From a virus: a DNA stretch of 38,156 bases. The notes beneath the pieces are model-generated. The model was not told the DNA's origin. It worked only from the letters and a program-made list of their open reading frames with translations, and ran no database searches. Shown piece after piece: positions 23,825 to 32,370 of this stretch (positions within the stretch are counted from its first letter, which is position 1; every line of letters begins with the position of its first letter). The DNA lies in the IMG/VR virus record IMGVR_UViG_3300020595_000082, positions 1 through 38,156 of that record; one strand, written 5' to 3'. The position numbers and the translations under genes are program-made.

Positions 23825-25470
23825 TACCAATTAGTATCATATTGTCTTACTATTGGACTCCATCTTGTTCCATACTCATCAACAATTTCACCAATATTTT
23901 CATCCTCTAAACCATTCACTACAAATCCAAATGGAGCCATATCTTGTTCTAATTGATCTTGATTTTCTCTATACATCTGTTCTCGTATATCGTTGTTTGT
24001 AAGTTCTTTGAAATATGTTTGATCTGTACACCAACCAAATATAAACATACACGCAACCAAATCATCATTACAACCATCGTCTGCTTCAAAAGATGATCCT
24101 TTAACAATAAATGTAGATAGTTCATTGATTGCATCATAATCTTCTACGATTAACTTATTGTCTTCAATTAATTGTTTTAGATTGGAACAACCAATCTTTT
24201 TAACTGCTTTTGTTGTTCTCACACCTAACTGAGCTCTACCTCCAGAAAAACCACCACCAAGTATTTGACCAGCACGCCCACGCATAGATGCCATAATCAT
24301 ATTGTCATATTCCATATCATAGTGCATAGAGTTTGCAACCTGTTCACCAATATCATTTACTTCTACAAGAACAAATGCAGTATTATATGCCTTTGCAACC
24401 TGATGTATCTTTTGTGGAAAGATAAGTGGTTTAACTTCGTTGTCTCTATACTTTGCAACAATACGATAAGGAACTTGGGAAACATCGAACACAATGTACG
24501 CTGAGTAGTCGTTAGCGACCCCTCTGGACACGTCAGCAGTTAAAAGGTATGTATTACCCTCCTTTGGTTGTTCATAAACATCGAGTCCAGCATTAGACTG
24601 TAAAGGATTTTTATATGCAAGAGTTCTTAATTTATTGGGTGATATGAGAGTATCAATAGATCCAAGAAACTCACACTCAAATTCTGTATTAAATTGTTGT
24701 TCACTTGTATTCTTAATGGTTTCTTTTTTCCAAGCTTCATCACGGCCAGGCACTTCACTCCAATGTACTTCAATAGGAATATATGTATTTCTTTGGTTCT
24801 CTGCATCTGTCCAGAGTTTATAGAACATATTCATACCATGAGGTGTAGAAACAATCATTACTTTTGTTGTTTTACCAGATGAAATAGTAGGATACACAGA
24901 ACTAAAAAATTGTTCTGCAACATTACTTGGAACGTAAGCAAACTCGTCAAGAAAAATAATGTTGTAAGACCCACCACGAACCGCAGATGCTGATGTGGAT
25001 GATGCAAGAATTTTTGAGCCATTCTCTAATTCCAAAGAACCTTTATTCCATGACATGACTCCTTGTTGTAACCATTTTGGTAAGTGTTCATATGCAAGTT
25101 GTAATCTACTCAACAAGTCTCTAGCAGTTGCAGCTTTGTTTGCAAGAATAGCAATATTAACACTTGGGTTAAATAATGCATAATGTAACAAATATGATAT
25201 CATAACAGTGGATTTACCAGACTGTCTTGGTAGTTTACATATAGTAAAACGATTACTATGAAATGTTCCTACCATTTCTTTTTGAAAGGAATACATTTTG
25301 AAAGGAACTAAACCTTCATCAAGAGAAACAATTTTTACATAATTTTGAATAAAGTGTAATGGATCGTCCATACATCTTTTATACTCAACAAGTTCTTCTT
25401 TAGTCCATTCTTGAGATACGTTTGCTTTTTTAAGATTTGGATTACCTAGATAGGTAGCTTCAACCATCAT
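23824..25470 (-). CDS. 17: gp17 terminase large subunit
   Basis: A 548-residue packaging motor (T4 gp17 610). ATPase domain: Walker A PRQSGKST at 81-88, Walker B IIFLDEF at 171-177 and a coupling-motif-like VSTPHG at 208-213. Nuclease domain: TADVSRG with Asp313, VEVNDIG around 369-375 and a late acidic segment DDGCNDDLVACM. It cuts concatemers and pumps DNA through gp20. Start ATG ATG at 25470; it overlaps the gp16 end by 11 nt. Confidence 0.97.
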   Translation of the reverse strand: MMVEATYLGNPNLKKANVSQEWTKEELVEYKRCMDDPLHFIQNYVKIVSLDEGLVPFKMYSFQKEMVGTFHSNRFTICKLPRQSGKSTVMISYLLHYALFNPSVNIAILANKAATARDLLSRLQLAYEHLPKWLQQGVMSWNKGSLELENGSKILASSTSASAVRGGSYNIIFLDEFAYVPSNVAEQFFSSVYPTISSGKTTKVMIVSTPHGMNMFYKLWTDAENQRNTYIPIEVHWSEVPGRDEAWKKETIKNTSEQQFNTEFECEFLGSIDTLISPNKLRTLAYKNPLQSNAGLDVYEQPKEGNTYLLTADVSRGVANDYSAYIVFDVSQVPYRIVAKYRDNEVKPLIFPQKIHQVAKAYNTAFVLVEVNDIGEQVANSMHYDMEYDNMIMASMRGRAGQILGGGFSGGRAQLGVRTTKAVKKIGCSNLKQLIEDNKLIVEDYDAINELSTFIVKGSSFEADDGCNDDLVACMFIFGWCTDQTYFKELTNNDIREQMYRENQDQLEQDMAPFGFVVNGLEDENIGEIVDEYGTRWSPIVRQYDTNW

Positions 25471-25894
25471 CTTTGCCTTTTAACATTTTTTGTAATTCAG
25501 CAGTAGAACCAACAAACAATGCATTAGTAACACTCTTTGGTGCATTACTGCCAGGTACTTCTTTGAGTTTTTTCATTTTATCTTGTAAATCAGCGAGTTT
25601 CTCTGTAACATCAGCTACTTGCTTAATACCATTAAGTGCAACCTCATATGCTCGTGGATGCTCACCTTCTTTTGCAAGTTCTAAAATACCATCAATAGCA
25701 TCTTGACCACGTTCAATTAGACTATAAAGATTTTCTCTTTGATACTTATAATCATTATCAATATCGTCTTCAGAAGAAGCTGGTGTAATCACCGTAGGCA
25801 CTTTAGAAGGAGTTTCTTCCGATTCTTTAAATGCGGCTTCCACAGGATCTAATATACCCAAAGCTTCATCTACTAAATTAGTTACACTGCTCAT
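25460..25894 (-). CDS. 16: gp16 terminase small subunit
   Basis: A 144-residue helical protein just upstream of gp17 (T4 gp16 164). After an acidic, flexible N-terminus comes DNDYKYQRENLYSLIERGQDAI and a coiled-coil (VADVTEKLADLQDKMKKL), then NALFVGSTAELQKML, which corresponds to T4 NATVFMGSPTELM. It recognises DNA and stimulates the gp17 ATPase. Overlap with gp17 suggests coupled translation. Confidence 0.9.
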   Translation of the reverse strand: MSSVTNLVDEALGILDPVEAAFKESEETPSKVPTVITPASSEDDIDNDYKYQRENLYSLIERGQDAIDGILELAKEGEHPRAYEVALNGIKQVADVTEKLADLQDKMKKLKEVPGSNAPKSVTNALFVGSTAELQKMLKGKDDG

Positions 25895-25899
25895 AAGAA

Positions 25900-26718
25900 C
25901 TAACCACCTTTTCTGACATCCGTATCAGTTTCGGGGTCATAATTTTTTGCATCTGTAAAGAATGATGTTGTTTCATTAAATCCAAAATCATCATCAGCAT
26001 CAGCAGTTGCTGGAGCAGGGGTTACTGTATATCTTTGTTCTCTTGTTGGAGTAACCGCAGGCATATCTGAGTATTGATCGACTGAAACAGTTTTGATAAC
26101 ACTTGAGGAAGTAATTGGGCCATACAAATAAAACTTAGTTGTAAAACTAAAGGTATATATAATCGCTCGTCTTGCATCAAAGTCACCTTGATAATTATCT
26201 TCGTAATCAACACTATTTAAAATAATAGGAACATCTCTTTTGATACCCATGTCTGCCATATCATTAATAGTTAATGTATAGTCTGGCTGAAAATATGGAA
26301 GAATTTGTTCTACAATTTGTAGTGCATCATCAGAGTTCTTTGCCATTGCATATAAAGTAATTTCTAAGTTATATGGAACTGGCATAAACTGTGTATCAAG
26401 TTTATTTGCATTTGAACTAGAAGATTTAACTTTTTTAAATTTTTGAACACGATTTAATTTTCTAGTAGAATCATATGTCAATGCACCAATTTCAAAACCA
26501 AGTCTTGGTAATGTAATTGATGTTGCAGCTGATACAGATGGATCTTGATCTAAACGAGTCAAAAACTTTTGTTGAGGCCCATACGCAAGAGGGACTTTCA
26601 TTGCTTGTATTACTTCTCCAGAATTGTTTTTACGAACAATCTGAACATTATTAAACATAGTACCAAACGCAACAATGACGTTTCTTATTGTTTCATGGTA
26701 AAATTGTTGACCTAACAT
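25900..26718 (-). CDS. 15: gp15 tail terminator / sheath stabiliser
   Basis: A 272-residue protein, the same length as T4 gp15. The FYHETIRNVIVAFGTMFNNVQIVR start, VPLAYGPQQKFLTRL and especially IVEQILPYFQPDYTLTIND match T4 gp15 (IVEQILPYFQPHF). It caps the tail and joins it to the neck. It lies between gp14 and gp16 in T4 order, with an AAGGAG ribosome site. Confidence 0.95.
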   Translation of the reverse strand: MLGQQFYHETIRNVIVAFGTMFNNVQIVRKNNSGEVIQAMKVPLAYGPQQKFLTRLDQDPSVSAATSITLPRLGFEIGALTYDSTRKLNRVQKFKKVKSSSSNANKLDTQFMPVPYNLEITLYAMAKNSDDALQIVEQILPYFQPDYTLTINDMADMGIKRDVPIILNSVDYEDNYQGDFDARRAIIYTFSFTTKFYLYGPITSSSVIKTVSVDQYSDMPAVTPTREQRYTVTPAPATADADDDFGFNETTSFFTDAKNYDPETDTDVRKGG

Positions 26719-26740
26719 TATATATTCTCCTTATTCATTC

Positions 26741-27748
26741 TTATAAACTCCCAGCATCACCGAATGGGTTATTTTCAGAAAAATCTAATACTGTATCATC
26801 AAGAGTATCAAATAATTCATTTTGTGATTTTTTATCAGTTACACCATCACCTACTATATAGGTTTCTTGAATTAAGTATGATGAGTCACCAGAATCTGCT
26901 GCATTTTCAAGAAGTATATTTGTTCCTACAGAAGAAGAATCGTCTTCCATAATTATATTATCTCCATCTGTTTCTTCTAATAATAATCCAAAATTACCAA
27001 TAGAATGTTGGATTGAAACATTTTCATTTACAGCAGAAGATTGTTCAAGAGTAAATTGATGTTCTCTAGTATCTTGACTTAAATCAGTTTCAATTGCATC
27101 TATCGTAGAAATACCAGTATCTATAGCTTCTTGACTGTACTCATACTGTTTACATCTTAATTTGTAAACTGGATTATTATCAAGTTGATAGAAAGGTTCA
27201 TCATGGTCTACAAAATTAATTTCAAACATTTTTGCAAGAACAGGGTGATAAACTAAATCTCCCTCTAATGGACGATCTGCGTCTGTCGTTGCAGTATCTT
27301 GAAGTATATAAAAACTATCTCCCTCAACAGTTGTTAAGATTGATGAATTAGAAGATTGACTTACACTACCAGCTTCTAAAAGAATAGAACCACCAGTAGT
27401 ATCTGTTTCATCTTCTAATGTTATCTGACTATCCATTTCTTGGAAGCGTTCTTTAGAAACAACAAAAGTAATCTCGTTACGATTCTCTAAACCAAATTGT
27501 GTAATTATTTCTTTATCACCACCAAATCCTTCAGCATCTTCTACATACATTTCAATTGGATGTTGTCTAGTAAATTGTGAAATAGAATCTTCACCTAAAA
27601 CATTATCTATGGCAACAGTAGTACGATTAACATAATAAACATCATGTCCATATATCTGTATTGCTTCTTTGAGTAAGTCTTGATATAGACTTCTTTCAGC
27701 TGCTATTGAGTGTAAGTTACTAGTATGAAATGCGGTGTTGACAGCCAT
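26741..27748 (-). CDS. 14: gp14 neck protein with acidic repeat insertions
   Basis: A 335-residue neck protein, about 80 longer than T4 gp14 (256). The first 105 residues (LYQDLLKEAIQIYGHDVYYVNR, FGLENRNEITFVVSKERF) and the middle YHPVLAKMFEINFVDHDEPFYQL are typical. Two similar segments, about 109-150 and 254-295, carry Leu-Glu-rich short repeats (ITLEDETD, SILLEAG; LLLEETDGD, IIMEDD, NILLEN, YLIQET) and account for most of the extra length. Gp14 works with gp13 in closing the head and joining the tail. Confidence 0.93.
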   Translation of the reverse strand: MAVNTAFHTSNLHSIAAERSLYQDLLKEAIQIYGHDVYYVNRTTVAIDNVLGEDSISQFTRQHPIEMYVEDAEGFGGDKEIITQFGLENRNEITFVVSKERFQEMDSQITLEDETDTTGGSILLEAGSVSQSSNSSILTTVEGDSFYILQDTATTDADRPLEGDLVYHPVLAKMFEINFVDHDEPFYQLDNNPVYKLRCKQYEYSQEAIDTGISTIDAIETDLSQDTREHQFTLEQSSAVNENVSIQHSIGNFGLLLEETDGDNIIMEDDSSSVGTNILLENAADSGDSSYLIQETYIVGDGVTDKKSQNELFDTLDDTVLDFSENNPFGDAGSL

Positions 27749-27752
27749 ATCG

Positions 27753-28568
27753 TTATCCTACCATATAATCAATTGGTGTCTCAAATGATAATTGAATTTG
27801 CTCTTCTAGTCTTTCTAACTCTTCTTGTGCTTGTGTATAGATAGTCTCACCATTCATAGTTACTCCACCTAACATTGCAACTCCAGAAAACTTAGAAAGA
27901 TTTGCACCCCATTGTCGTTTAATAAGAGCAGTTGCATATCGTTTCAAGTATATGTCATCAAAAATGTCTGTGTATGATGCTGGATCAATTTTACGATAAC
28001 ACTCAATAATTAAATATTCACCAACAGAAATATCATTTGACCAATCCATATCAATATATAAACGATTTTGATGTTGATTAAAACGAACAGGTTTTTCTCC
28101 AACAAGAATATGTGAGAGATAGTCTAAGTGTTGCATTGTCATTTGATACTGAATTATTGATGTAGAACTAAAGTCATATAAATCATTAAGTCTTAATTGA
28201 TATCTTATGTCAAACATATTGTTTGTCGCTTGATCATCAAATGGAAAAATATTAAGAACAGATACGACAGCAGGCGGCATAGGAATAAATCCATTACCCT
28301 CACCAAAAGATGCAGTTACAGTGCTATCTATTGTATCTGTTGCAGTTGTGGTTGTATTGGTTGCTGCTCGTGTAATATCGGCTGCAGTTACTTGATATTT
28401 TAAATACATTTTTTCAATACCATCATAATGATATTGTGCAAAATATTGTAGTGCTTCGTCTATACGATCATCTGCTTGGTCATCTGATACGTTAATATCA
28501 ATCACACCAAAACCTAATGCACGAAGACAATAACTTTTAAATGTTGCTTTTGTTGTAGGTATAGCCAT
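27753..28568 (-). CDS. 13: gp13 neck protein
   Basis: A 271-residue neck protein (T4 gp13 309). FKSYCLRALGFGVIDINVSDDQADDRIDEALQYFAQYHYDG near the N-terminus and YLIIECYRKIDP, DDIYLKRYATALIKRQWGANLSKF near the end are hallmarks of the family. It binds the portal after packaging. Start 4 nt after gp13-gp14 spacing as usual, and an AAGGA-like site lies upstream. A TAAATA-containing variant of the late motif overlaps the preceding stop codon but is weak evidence. Confidence 0.94.
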   Translation of the reverse strand: MAIPTTKATFKSYCLRALGFGVIDINVSDDQADDRIDEALQYFAQYHYDGIEKMYLKYQVTAADITRAATNTTTTATDTIDSTVTASFGEGNGFIPMPPAVVSVLNIFPFDDQATNNMFDIRYQLRLNDLYDFSSTSIIQYQMTMQHLDYLSHILVGEKPVRFNQHQNRLYIDMDWSNDISVGEYLIIECYRKIDPASYTDIFDDIYLKRYATALIKRQWGANLSKFSGVAMLGGVTMNGETIYTQAQEELERLEEQIQLSFETPIDYMVG

Positions 28569-28590
28569 TATTTTTTCCTTTGTCTACTAT

Positions 28591-30348
28591 TTAGGTATTA
28601 TCAAATTGGAAAGCATTCCAACCTTGACCTACTAATGTAATACCATGAGAAGCTAAAACTGATAATGGGTCTGTTGTTCCATCTTCAAATAATAGTCTAT
28701 CGTTTTCGTCAGCTGATGTATTTAATACAAGAAAGTCTCCATCATTACTTGCAGAACCATCAGTTGCATTTAATTTAAAACCAGATAGTAATGCGATAGT
28801 TCCTGTTTTATCCTGTAGTGATGTTTTTCTATCAGCAGTTGGTTCATCAACTCTGAATGTTGTTTCATGTGCGTCTGCGTTTGCACCTTCAAATACAAAT
28901 GCATCTGTTACATTTACGATTGTTTGATTGACTGTAGTTGTAGTTCCAGATACCGTCAGATTACCAGCAATTGTGACAGCACCGTCCGATAGAGTTATTA
29001 AGTCTGTGTCATCTGTATGACCTATTGTTGCACCATTCATTGAAACATTATCGACTGTAAGTGATGTAAGAGTTCCAACTGAGGTAAGACTTGATGCAGT
29101 GACACCAGAGTTAAGTGTGTTTCCTGTCAAAGTTCCAGCAGATGATGTAACTGTGATATTTGCAGTTCCATCAAAACTTGTTCCGTTGATTGTTCTTCCA
29201 GTTTCTAGTGCAGTTGCTGTGGCTGCATTTCCAGTTGTATCTTGATTGAGAGTTCCAATGGTGAAATCTAGTGTGCCGTCTGCATCTTGATAAGTTACAG
29301 TAATACCACTCTCAGTATTACTACTAACCATATTACCAACGATATCTTGAAGAGTTTCATCACTAACACTATCTGCACCAATAAATTGACCAGCAGAAGA
29401 ACTATACTTTAAAAATTTACCATCAACTTTTGCAGTAGTTCTTTGTACATCATCTAAAAACTCTAATCGTACTTCACCACTACCAGCACCAGACATTTGA
29501 GAAGAGGCGAGTTGTTGGCCAACAAATGATCTAAAATTATCAAACTCTTTTCGTAAAGTTGTAATATCAGTTATTTCTTCTTTGATGTCAACTTTTTTCT
29601 TTTTGTCATCTAAGTGTGTAATTGCATCATTTACAAAATTGACTTCTTCTTTTACTTCTATTGGTTTTGGATTATCGTCTAGTTTGTTTACAAGTTCAAC
29701 TTCTTCTTCAATATCTTTAGCAGTATTATCTACCAATTCTGTTAACACGGACTCAAGTGCTTCTAATTTAATAGTTTCTTCTTTTTTACTTTTTTCTTTA
29801 GTGATCTTTTTCATTTTTTCAATGTAAGATCGGTATACACTAGCTTCAGCAGTTTTACCCATTTCTTTTGCTCGTTGTTCCATTGCAACGGCCGCTTGAA
29901 CTTTATGTGCATGAGTTTTACCAGAGTTATCTATTTTATTTACACTAGCCTTTGCATCTTTAACAGTTGCAAATTTTAGTCCATGAATAGTTCCCTTTGG
30001 ATTTTCGTCTGTGTATAAATCAGAATGTTTGTCAGAACCAGCTGGTTGACCTTTTTTTCTAGGTATCCTTGGTTCTTCATTTTTTGCTTGTTTGGATGCT
30101 TCTTCTAATTCTTTGAGTAGATTTGATATATCAGCTGGAGTTGTTTCAACATAATCTTTACGTTTTTTTTCCACAACTCGAGCCTGTTTAGAAGCTTCTT
30201 CCAAACCACTAAAGAGATTTTTGATATCAGATTGATCTATTTTAGGTTTTGAAATAGGAACTACATTTGGGCTTTCACGTTTAGCCTCTTCCAAATCTTT
30301 GAACAAATTTGCAAGATCAGATTTTAGTTCAATATTTCTAGAACGCAT
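28591..30348 (-). CDS. fibre-like virion structural protein upstream of gp13
   Basis: A 585-residue protein with two parts. The N-terminus has three helical repeats (DLANLFKDLEEA at 11-22, DIKNLFSGLEEA at 41-52, DISNLLKELEEA at 73-84), then a basic module at about 119-180 (GTIHGLKFA...AHKVQAAVAMEQRA) and a coiled-coil stretch. The C-terminal 300 residues look like a fibre shaft and tip (SSLTSVGTLTSLTVDNVSM, DGAVTIAGNLTVSG). The frame reaches a GTG at 30357, but the ATG at 30348 with AAGGGG is the better start. An exact late promoter precedes it. It is probably a neck or whisker-like fibre; this is inference. Confidence 0.75.
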   Translation of the reverse strand: MRSRNIELKSDLANLFKDLEEAKRESPNVVPISKPKIDQSDIKNLFSGLEEASKQARVVEKKRKDYVETTPADISNLLKELEEASKQAKNEEPRIPRKKGQPAGSDKHSDLYTDENPKGTIHGLKFATVKDAKASVNKIDNSGKTHAHKVQAAVAMEQRAKEMGKTAEASVYRSYIEKMKKITKEKSKKEETIKLEALESVLTELVDNTAKDIEEEVELVNKLDDNPKPIEVKEEVNFVNDAITHLDDKKKKVDIKEEITDITTLRKEFDNFRSFVGQQLASSQMSGAGSGEVRLEFLDDVQRTTAKVDGKFLKYSSSAGQFIGADSVSDETLQDIVGNMVSSNTESGITVTYQDADGTLDFTIGTLNQDTTGNAATATALETGRTINGTSFDGTANITVTSSAGTLTGNTLNSGVTASSLTSVGTLTSLTVDNVSMNGATIGHTDDTDLITLSDGAVTIAGNLTVSGTTTTVNQTIVNVTDAFVFEGANADAHETTFRVDEPTADRKTSLQDKTGTIALLSGFKLNATDGSASNDGDFLVLNTSADENDRLLFEDGTTDPLSVLASHGITLVGQGWNAFQFDNT

Positions 30349-30370
30349 TTGAGTCACCCCTTATTAGAAG

Positions 30371-30378
30371 TATTTATA
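30371..30378 (-). promoter_or_regulatory. late promoter TATAAATA of the 585-codon structural gene and gp13-gp16
   Basis: Exact TATAAATA (30378-30371, minus strand). Predicted leader of about 17 nt includes the AAGGGG site before the ATG at 30348. Since gp13 to gp17 show no exact promoter, this one may serve them all. Confidence 0.85.
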
Positions 30379-30414
30379 AGAAGGGGAAGTCCCTAGTCTG
30401 ATGCTTTACTCATT

Positions 30415-30489
30415 TTATGCGTCCTCTAAGGTTTTGATTCTGGCTTCTAACTCTTGTATTGTTTTAACTAATAATGGTACAAGTTTTAC
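30415..30489 (-). pseudogene. orphan C-terminal end of an S74-type tail fibre
   Basis: Just after the stop codon of the 79-codon gene, in the -1 frame, 24 sense codons read VKLVPLLVKTIQELEARI and on to a stop at 30415. This equals the last helix of the two S74 fibres in this window (FPILVKSIQELSTKL and YPLIKAIQELSAKV). A TGA stands directly upstream in that frame and no start codon exists, so it cannot be made alone. It is best read as the remnant of a fibre gene lost by recombination. Confidence 0.7.
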
Positions 30490-30725
30490 TCAGTCTCGGC
30501 ACCTTCTGTGTCTTCTGATGTTTCTTCTACTTTTACACTATTAGTTAGTGTAGCATTAAATGCTGATTTTGCAGCCGCTAATTGATCCATTTGAAATTGA
30601 AGATTTCCTTGTTTTGTATTCAAGTCTCTTAGTTGAGCAATACAATACTGTTGTTCAGCTGTCATATCCTCAACAATATAATTTTTATCATCAATACTAA
30701 TTGTTTCTTTATTTTCTGTAGCCAT
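30486..30725 (-). CDS. small conserved-looking protein next to fibres (79 codons)
   Basis: A 79-residue protein: a short N-terminal segment (ISIDDKNYIVEDMTAEQQYCIAQL), a helix with heptad-like spacing (LNTKQGNLQFQMDQLAAAKSAFNATL) and a polar acidic tail. Similar small proteins are common in T4-like marine phages, without known function. It has its own exact late promoter and an AGGAG site. The tail of a broken fibre frame overlaps its end, so the gene may have been joined to this locus by recombination. Confidence 0.75.
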   Translation of the reverse strand: MATENKETISIDDKNYIVEDMTAEQQYCIAQLRDLNTKQGNLQFQMDQLAAAKSAFNATLTNSVKVEETSEDTEGAETE

Positions 30726-30762
30726 TTCAAGTGTCTCCTATTTTCAAATCACTTATTACTGT

Positions 30763-30770
30763 TATTTATA
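30763..30770 (-). promoter_or_regulatory. late promoter TATAAATA of the 79-codon gene
   Basis: Exact TATAAATA (30770-30763, minus strand), predicted leader of about 32 nt with TAGGAG before the ATG at 30725. Confidence 0.85.
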
Positions 30771-30789
30771 ATACTTACTACTGTTTTTA

Positions 30790-31071
30790 TTAAGCTTCAC
30801 GCCATACTTTATACGCAGCCTTAACTGCATCTGTCCATGCTGCATTAGCTATAGCTTGCACAGTCGCAGTTTCAGCTGAGATGTCTGTAGCAGTGTGTGT
30901 CCAATTCCCATCACTATCTTTAGCAGAAAAATATGGTATTAAAGAGTGTCGATGAAAAGACCTTGTTATTTCTGTATCATCTTCTTTGATAATAGTATCT
31001 GTACGAACTTGAATATTCCACTTACCTACTACTTCAATTTTTGATATATCTGTTTCTTTTTTTAGCGCCAT
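30790..31071 (-). CDS. small fibre-associated protein of unknown function (93 codons)
   Basis: A 93-residue protein that starts MALKKETDISKIEVVGKWNIQVRTDTIIKED and contains ITRSFHRHSL and a helical C-terminus (AAWTDAVKAAYKVWREA). I know this type as a recurrent companion of fibre genes in marine phages but not its function. It could be part of the fibre base or an assembly factor. It follows the S74-less fibre with a 21-nt gap. Confidence 0.75.
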   Translation of the reverse strand: MALKKETDISKIEVVGKWNIQVRTDTIIKEDDTEITRSFHRHSLIPYFSAKDSDGNWTHTATDISAETATVQAIANAAWTDAVKAAYKVWREA

Positions 31072-31092
31072 TTTATTATTTCCTTTTTATTA

Positions 31093-32370
31093 CTATGAAG
31101 CAATATATGTACCTGATGCGTGTATAATAGTATTTGTATCAATAGCGTTTGCGTTCATGTTATTGTCGTGATTAGTGCTTCCAGACAATTGTTCTAGAGC
31201 ACCATTAGTACCATTTGCTGAGAATACTAGATAGATATGTTCTTTTTCGTTTGCAGCTCCATCTATAACAAGAGTTCCTACTTCCCTATAGCTAGTTAAA
31301 CTAGCTACAGTAAAAGGTAAACCATTGAGATTAATTACAGCCCCTGCAAAACTACCTAACCCGCTTACTTGTACTGTTGCGTGTATGTGAACTAGACTAC
31401 CTATTTTTCTGTAGTACCCAACTTGTGTAGTATAACCACTTGGCTGTGCATCAGAAGCTAAAGTTGGTGTCCAAGTGCCTTCTTCATAATCATCAAGCAG
31501 ATTTGATGCTGTATTTGCTGTTCCTACTCCTAATGCAATACCTTGAGGAATTGATACAACACCACCATTATGTATTCTCATTCTTTCCGTTGGTGAATTT
31601 GCACCATCAACAGTTGTACTAAATACCAATCTTCCTGGCATATCATTATTGCCAGGAGTACCATCTACTTCAGCTTTAATAAGAGCTGCATAATTGTTAA
31701 AATCATTTCCATCAGAACCTGCAAAAGCTATTTGACCTAAACTATCTCCACTTTGTACAATAGTATGACTTCCGACAGTTCCATTTCTACTTTTTCCAAA
31801 TTGAATATTAGCACTTCCAGTTCCTGCTACATACCTACTAAGATTAAACCAAGAATCTGCACCTGCACCAAAAATGTTTAAACCACCACTCTCACCCCCA
31901 ACAGTAGTGCTAGAACTTGAACCAATATTAACTCGGTCATTCCCACCATCAACAAATAACATATTAGCATTACCATTAGACTCAACACGGAAGTCTCTGT
32001 CGTCTGATCCCTCATTTAAAACAACACCTTCAGAATTTAATTGTAAATCTGGTGAAGAAGTGCCACCTATCATTCGGTAGAACTCTAATCTTGCATCTTC
32101 AGTTCCGTCAGAAGCGTCAAGAAGAACTGCTTTTATTTGCCCATAAGTTACATCTTGAGAGTTATCATTTCTGCCTATAAAATCTATAGTAGATAAATCA
32201 TCATTATCTGCTGGAGAACTAGAGTTTCTATAAAATACAAGATTTGGCCCTTCACCAGCGTCACCATCTGTTGATACTAATGTTAATTGATTTGTATTGT
32301 CAGCAGTCGTAATAGTCACACCGTCTGAAAGTGTTTCTAAGCCTTGACCTGTAACTTTAGTTAGTGCCAT
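31093..32370 (-). CDS. tail fibre / receptor-binding protein without S74 domain
   Basis: A 425-residue beta-rich protein. It begins MALTKVTGQGLETLSDGVTITTADNTNQL, a start often seen in marine fibres, then Asp/Gly/Asn-rich shaft repeats (DDRDFRVESNGNANMLFVDGGNDRVNIG) and a separate C-terminal domain from about residue 285 (LLDDYEEGTWTPTLAS, GYYRKIGSLVHIHATVQV), which is probably the receptor-binding tip. There is no S74 chaperone, unlike the next two fibres. The start codon directly follows the stop of the next fibre gene with no gap. Confidence 0.8.
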   Translation of the reverse strand: MALTKVTGQGLETLSDGVTITTADNTNQLTLVSTDGDAGEGPNLVFYRNSSSPADNDDLSTIDFIGRNDNSQDVTYGQIKAVLLDASDGTEDARLEFYRMIGGTSSPDLQLNSEGVVLNEGSDDRDFRVESNGNANMLFVDGGNDRVNIGSSSSTTVGGESGGLNIFGAGADSWFNLSRYVAGTGSANIQFGKSRNGTVGSHTIVQSGDSLGQIAFAGSDGNDFNNYAALIKAEVDGTPGNNDMPGRLVFSTTVDGANSPTERMRIHNGGVVSIPQGIALGVGTANTASNLLDDYEEGTWTPTLASDAQPSGYTTQVGYYRKIGSLVHIHATVQVSGLGSFAGAVINLNGLPFTVASLTSYREVGTLVIDGAANEKEHIYLVFSANGTNGALEQLSGSTNHDNNMNANAIDTNTIIHASGTYIAS

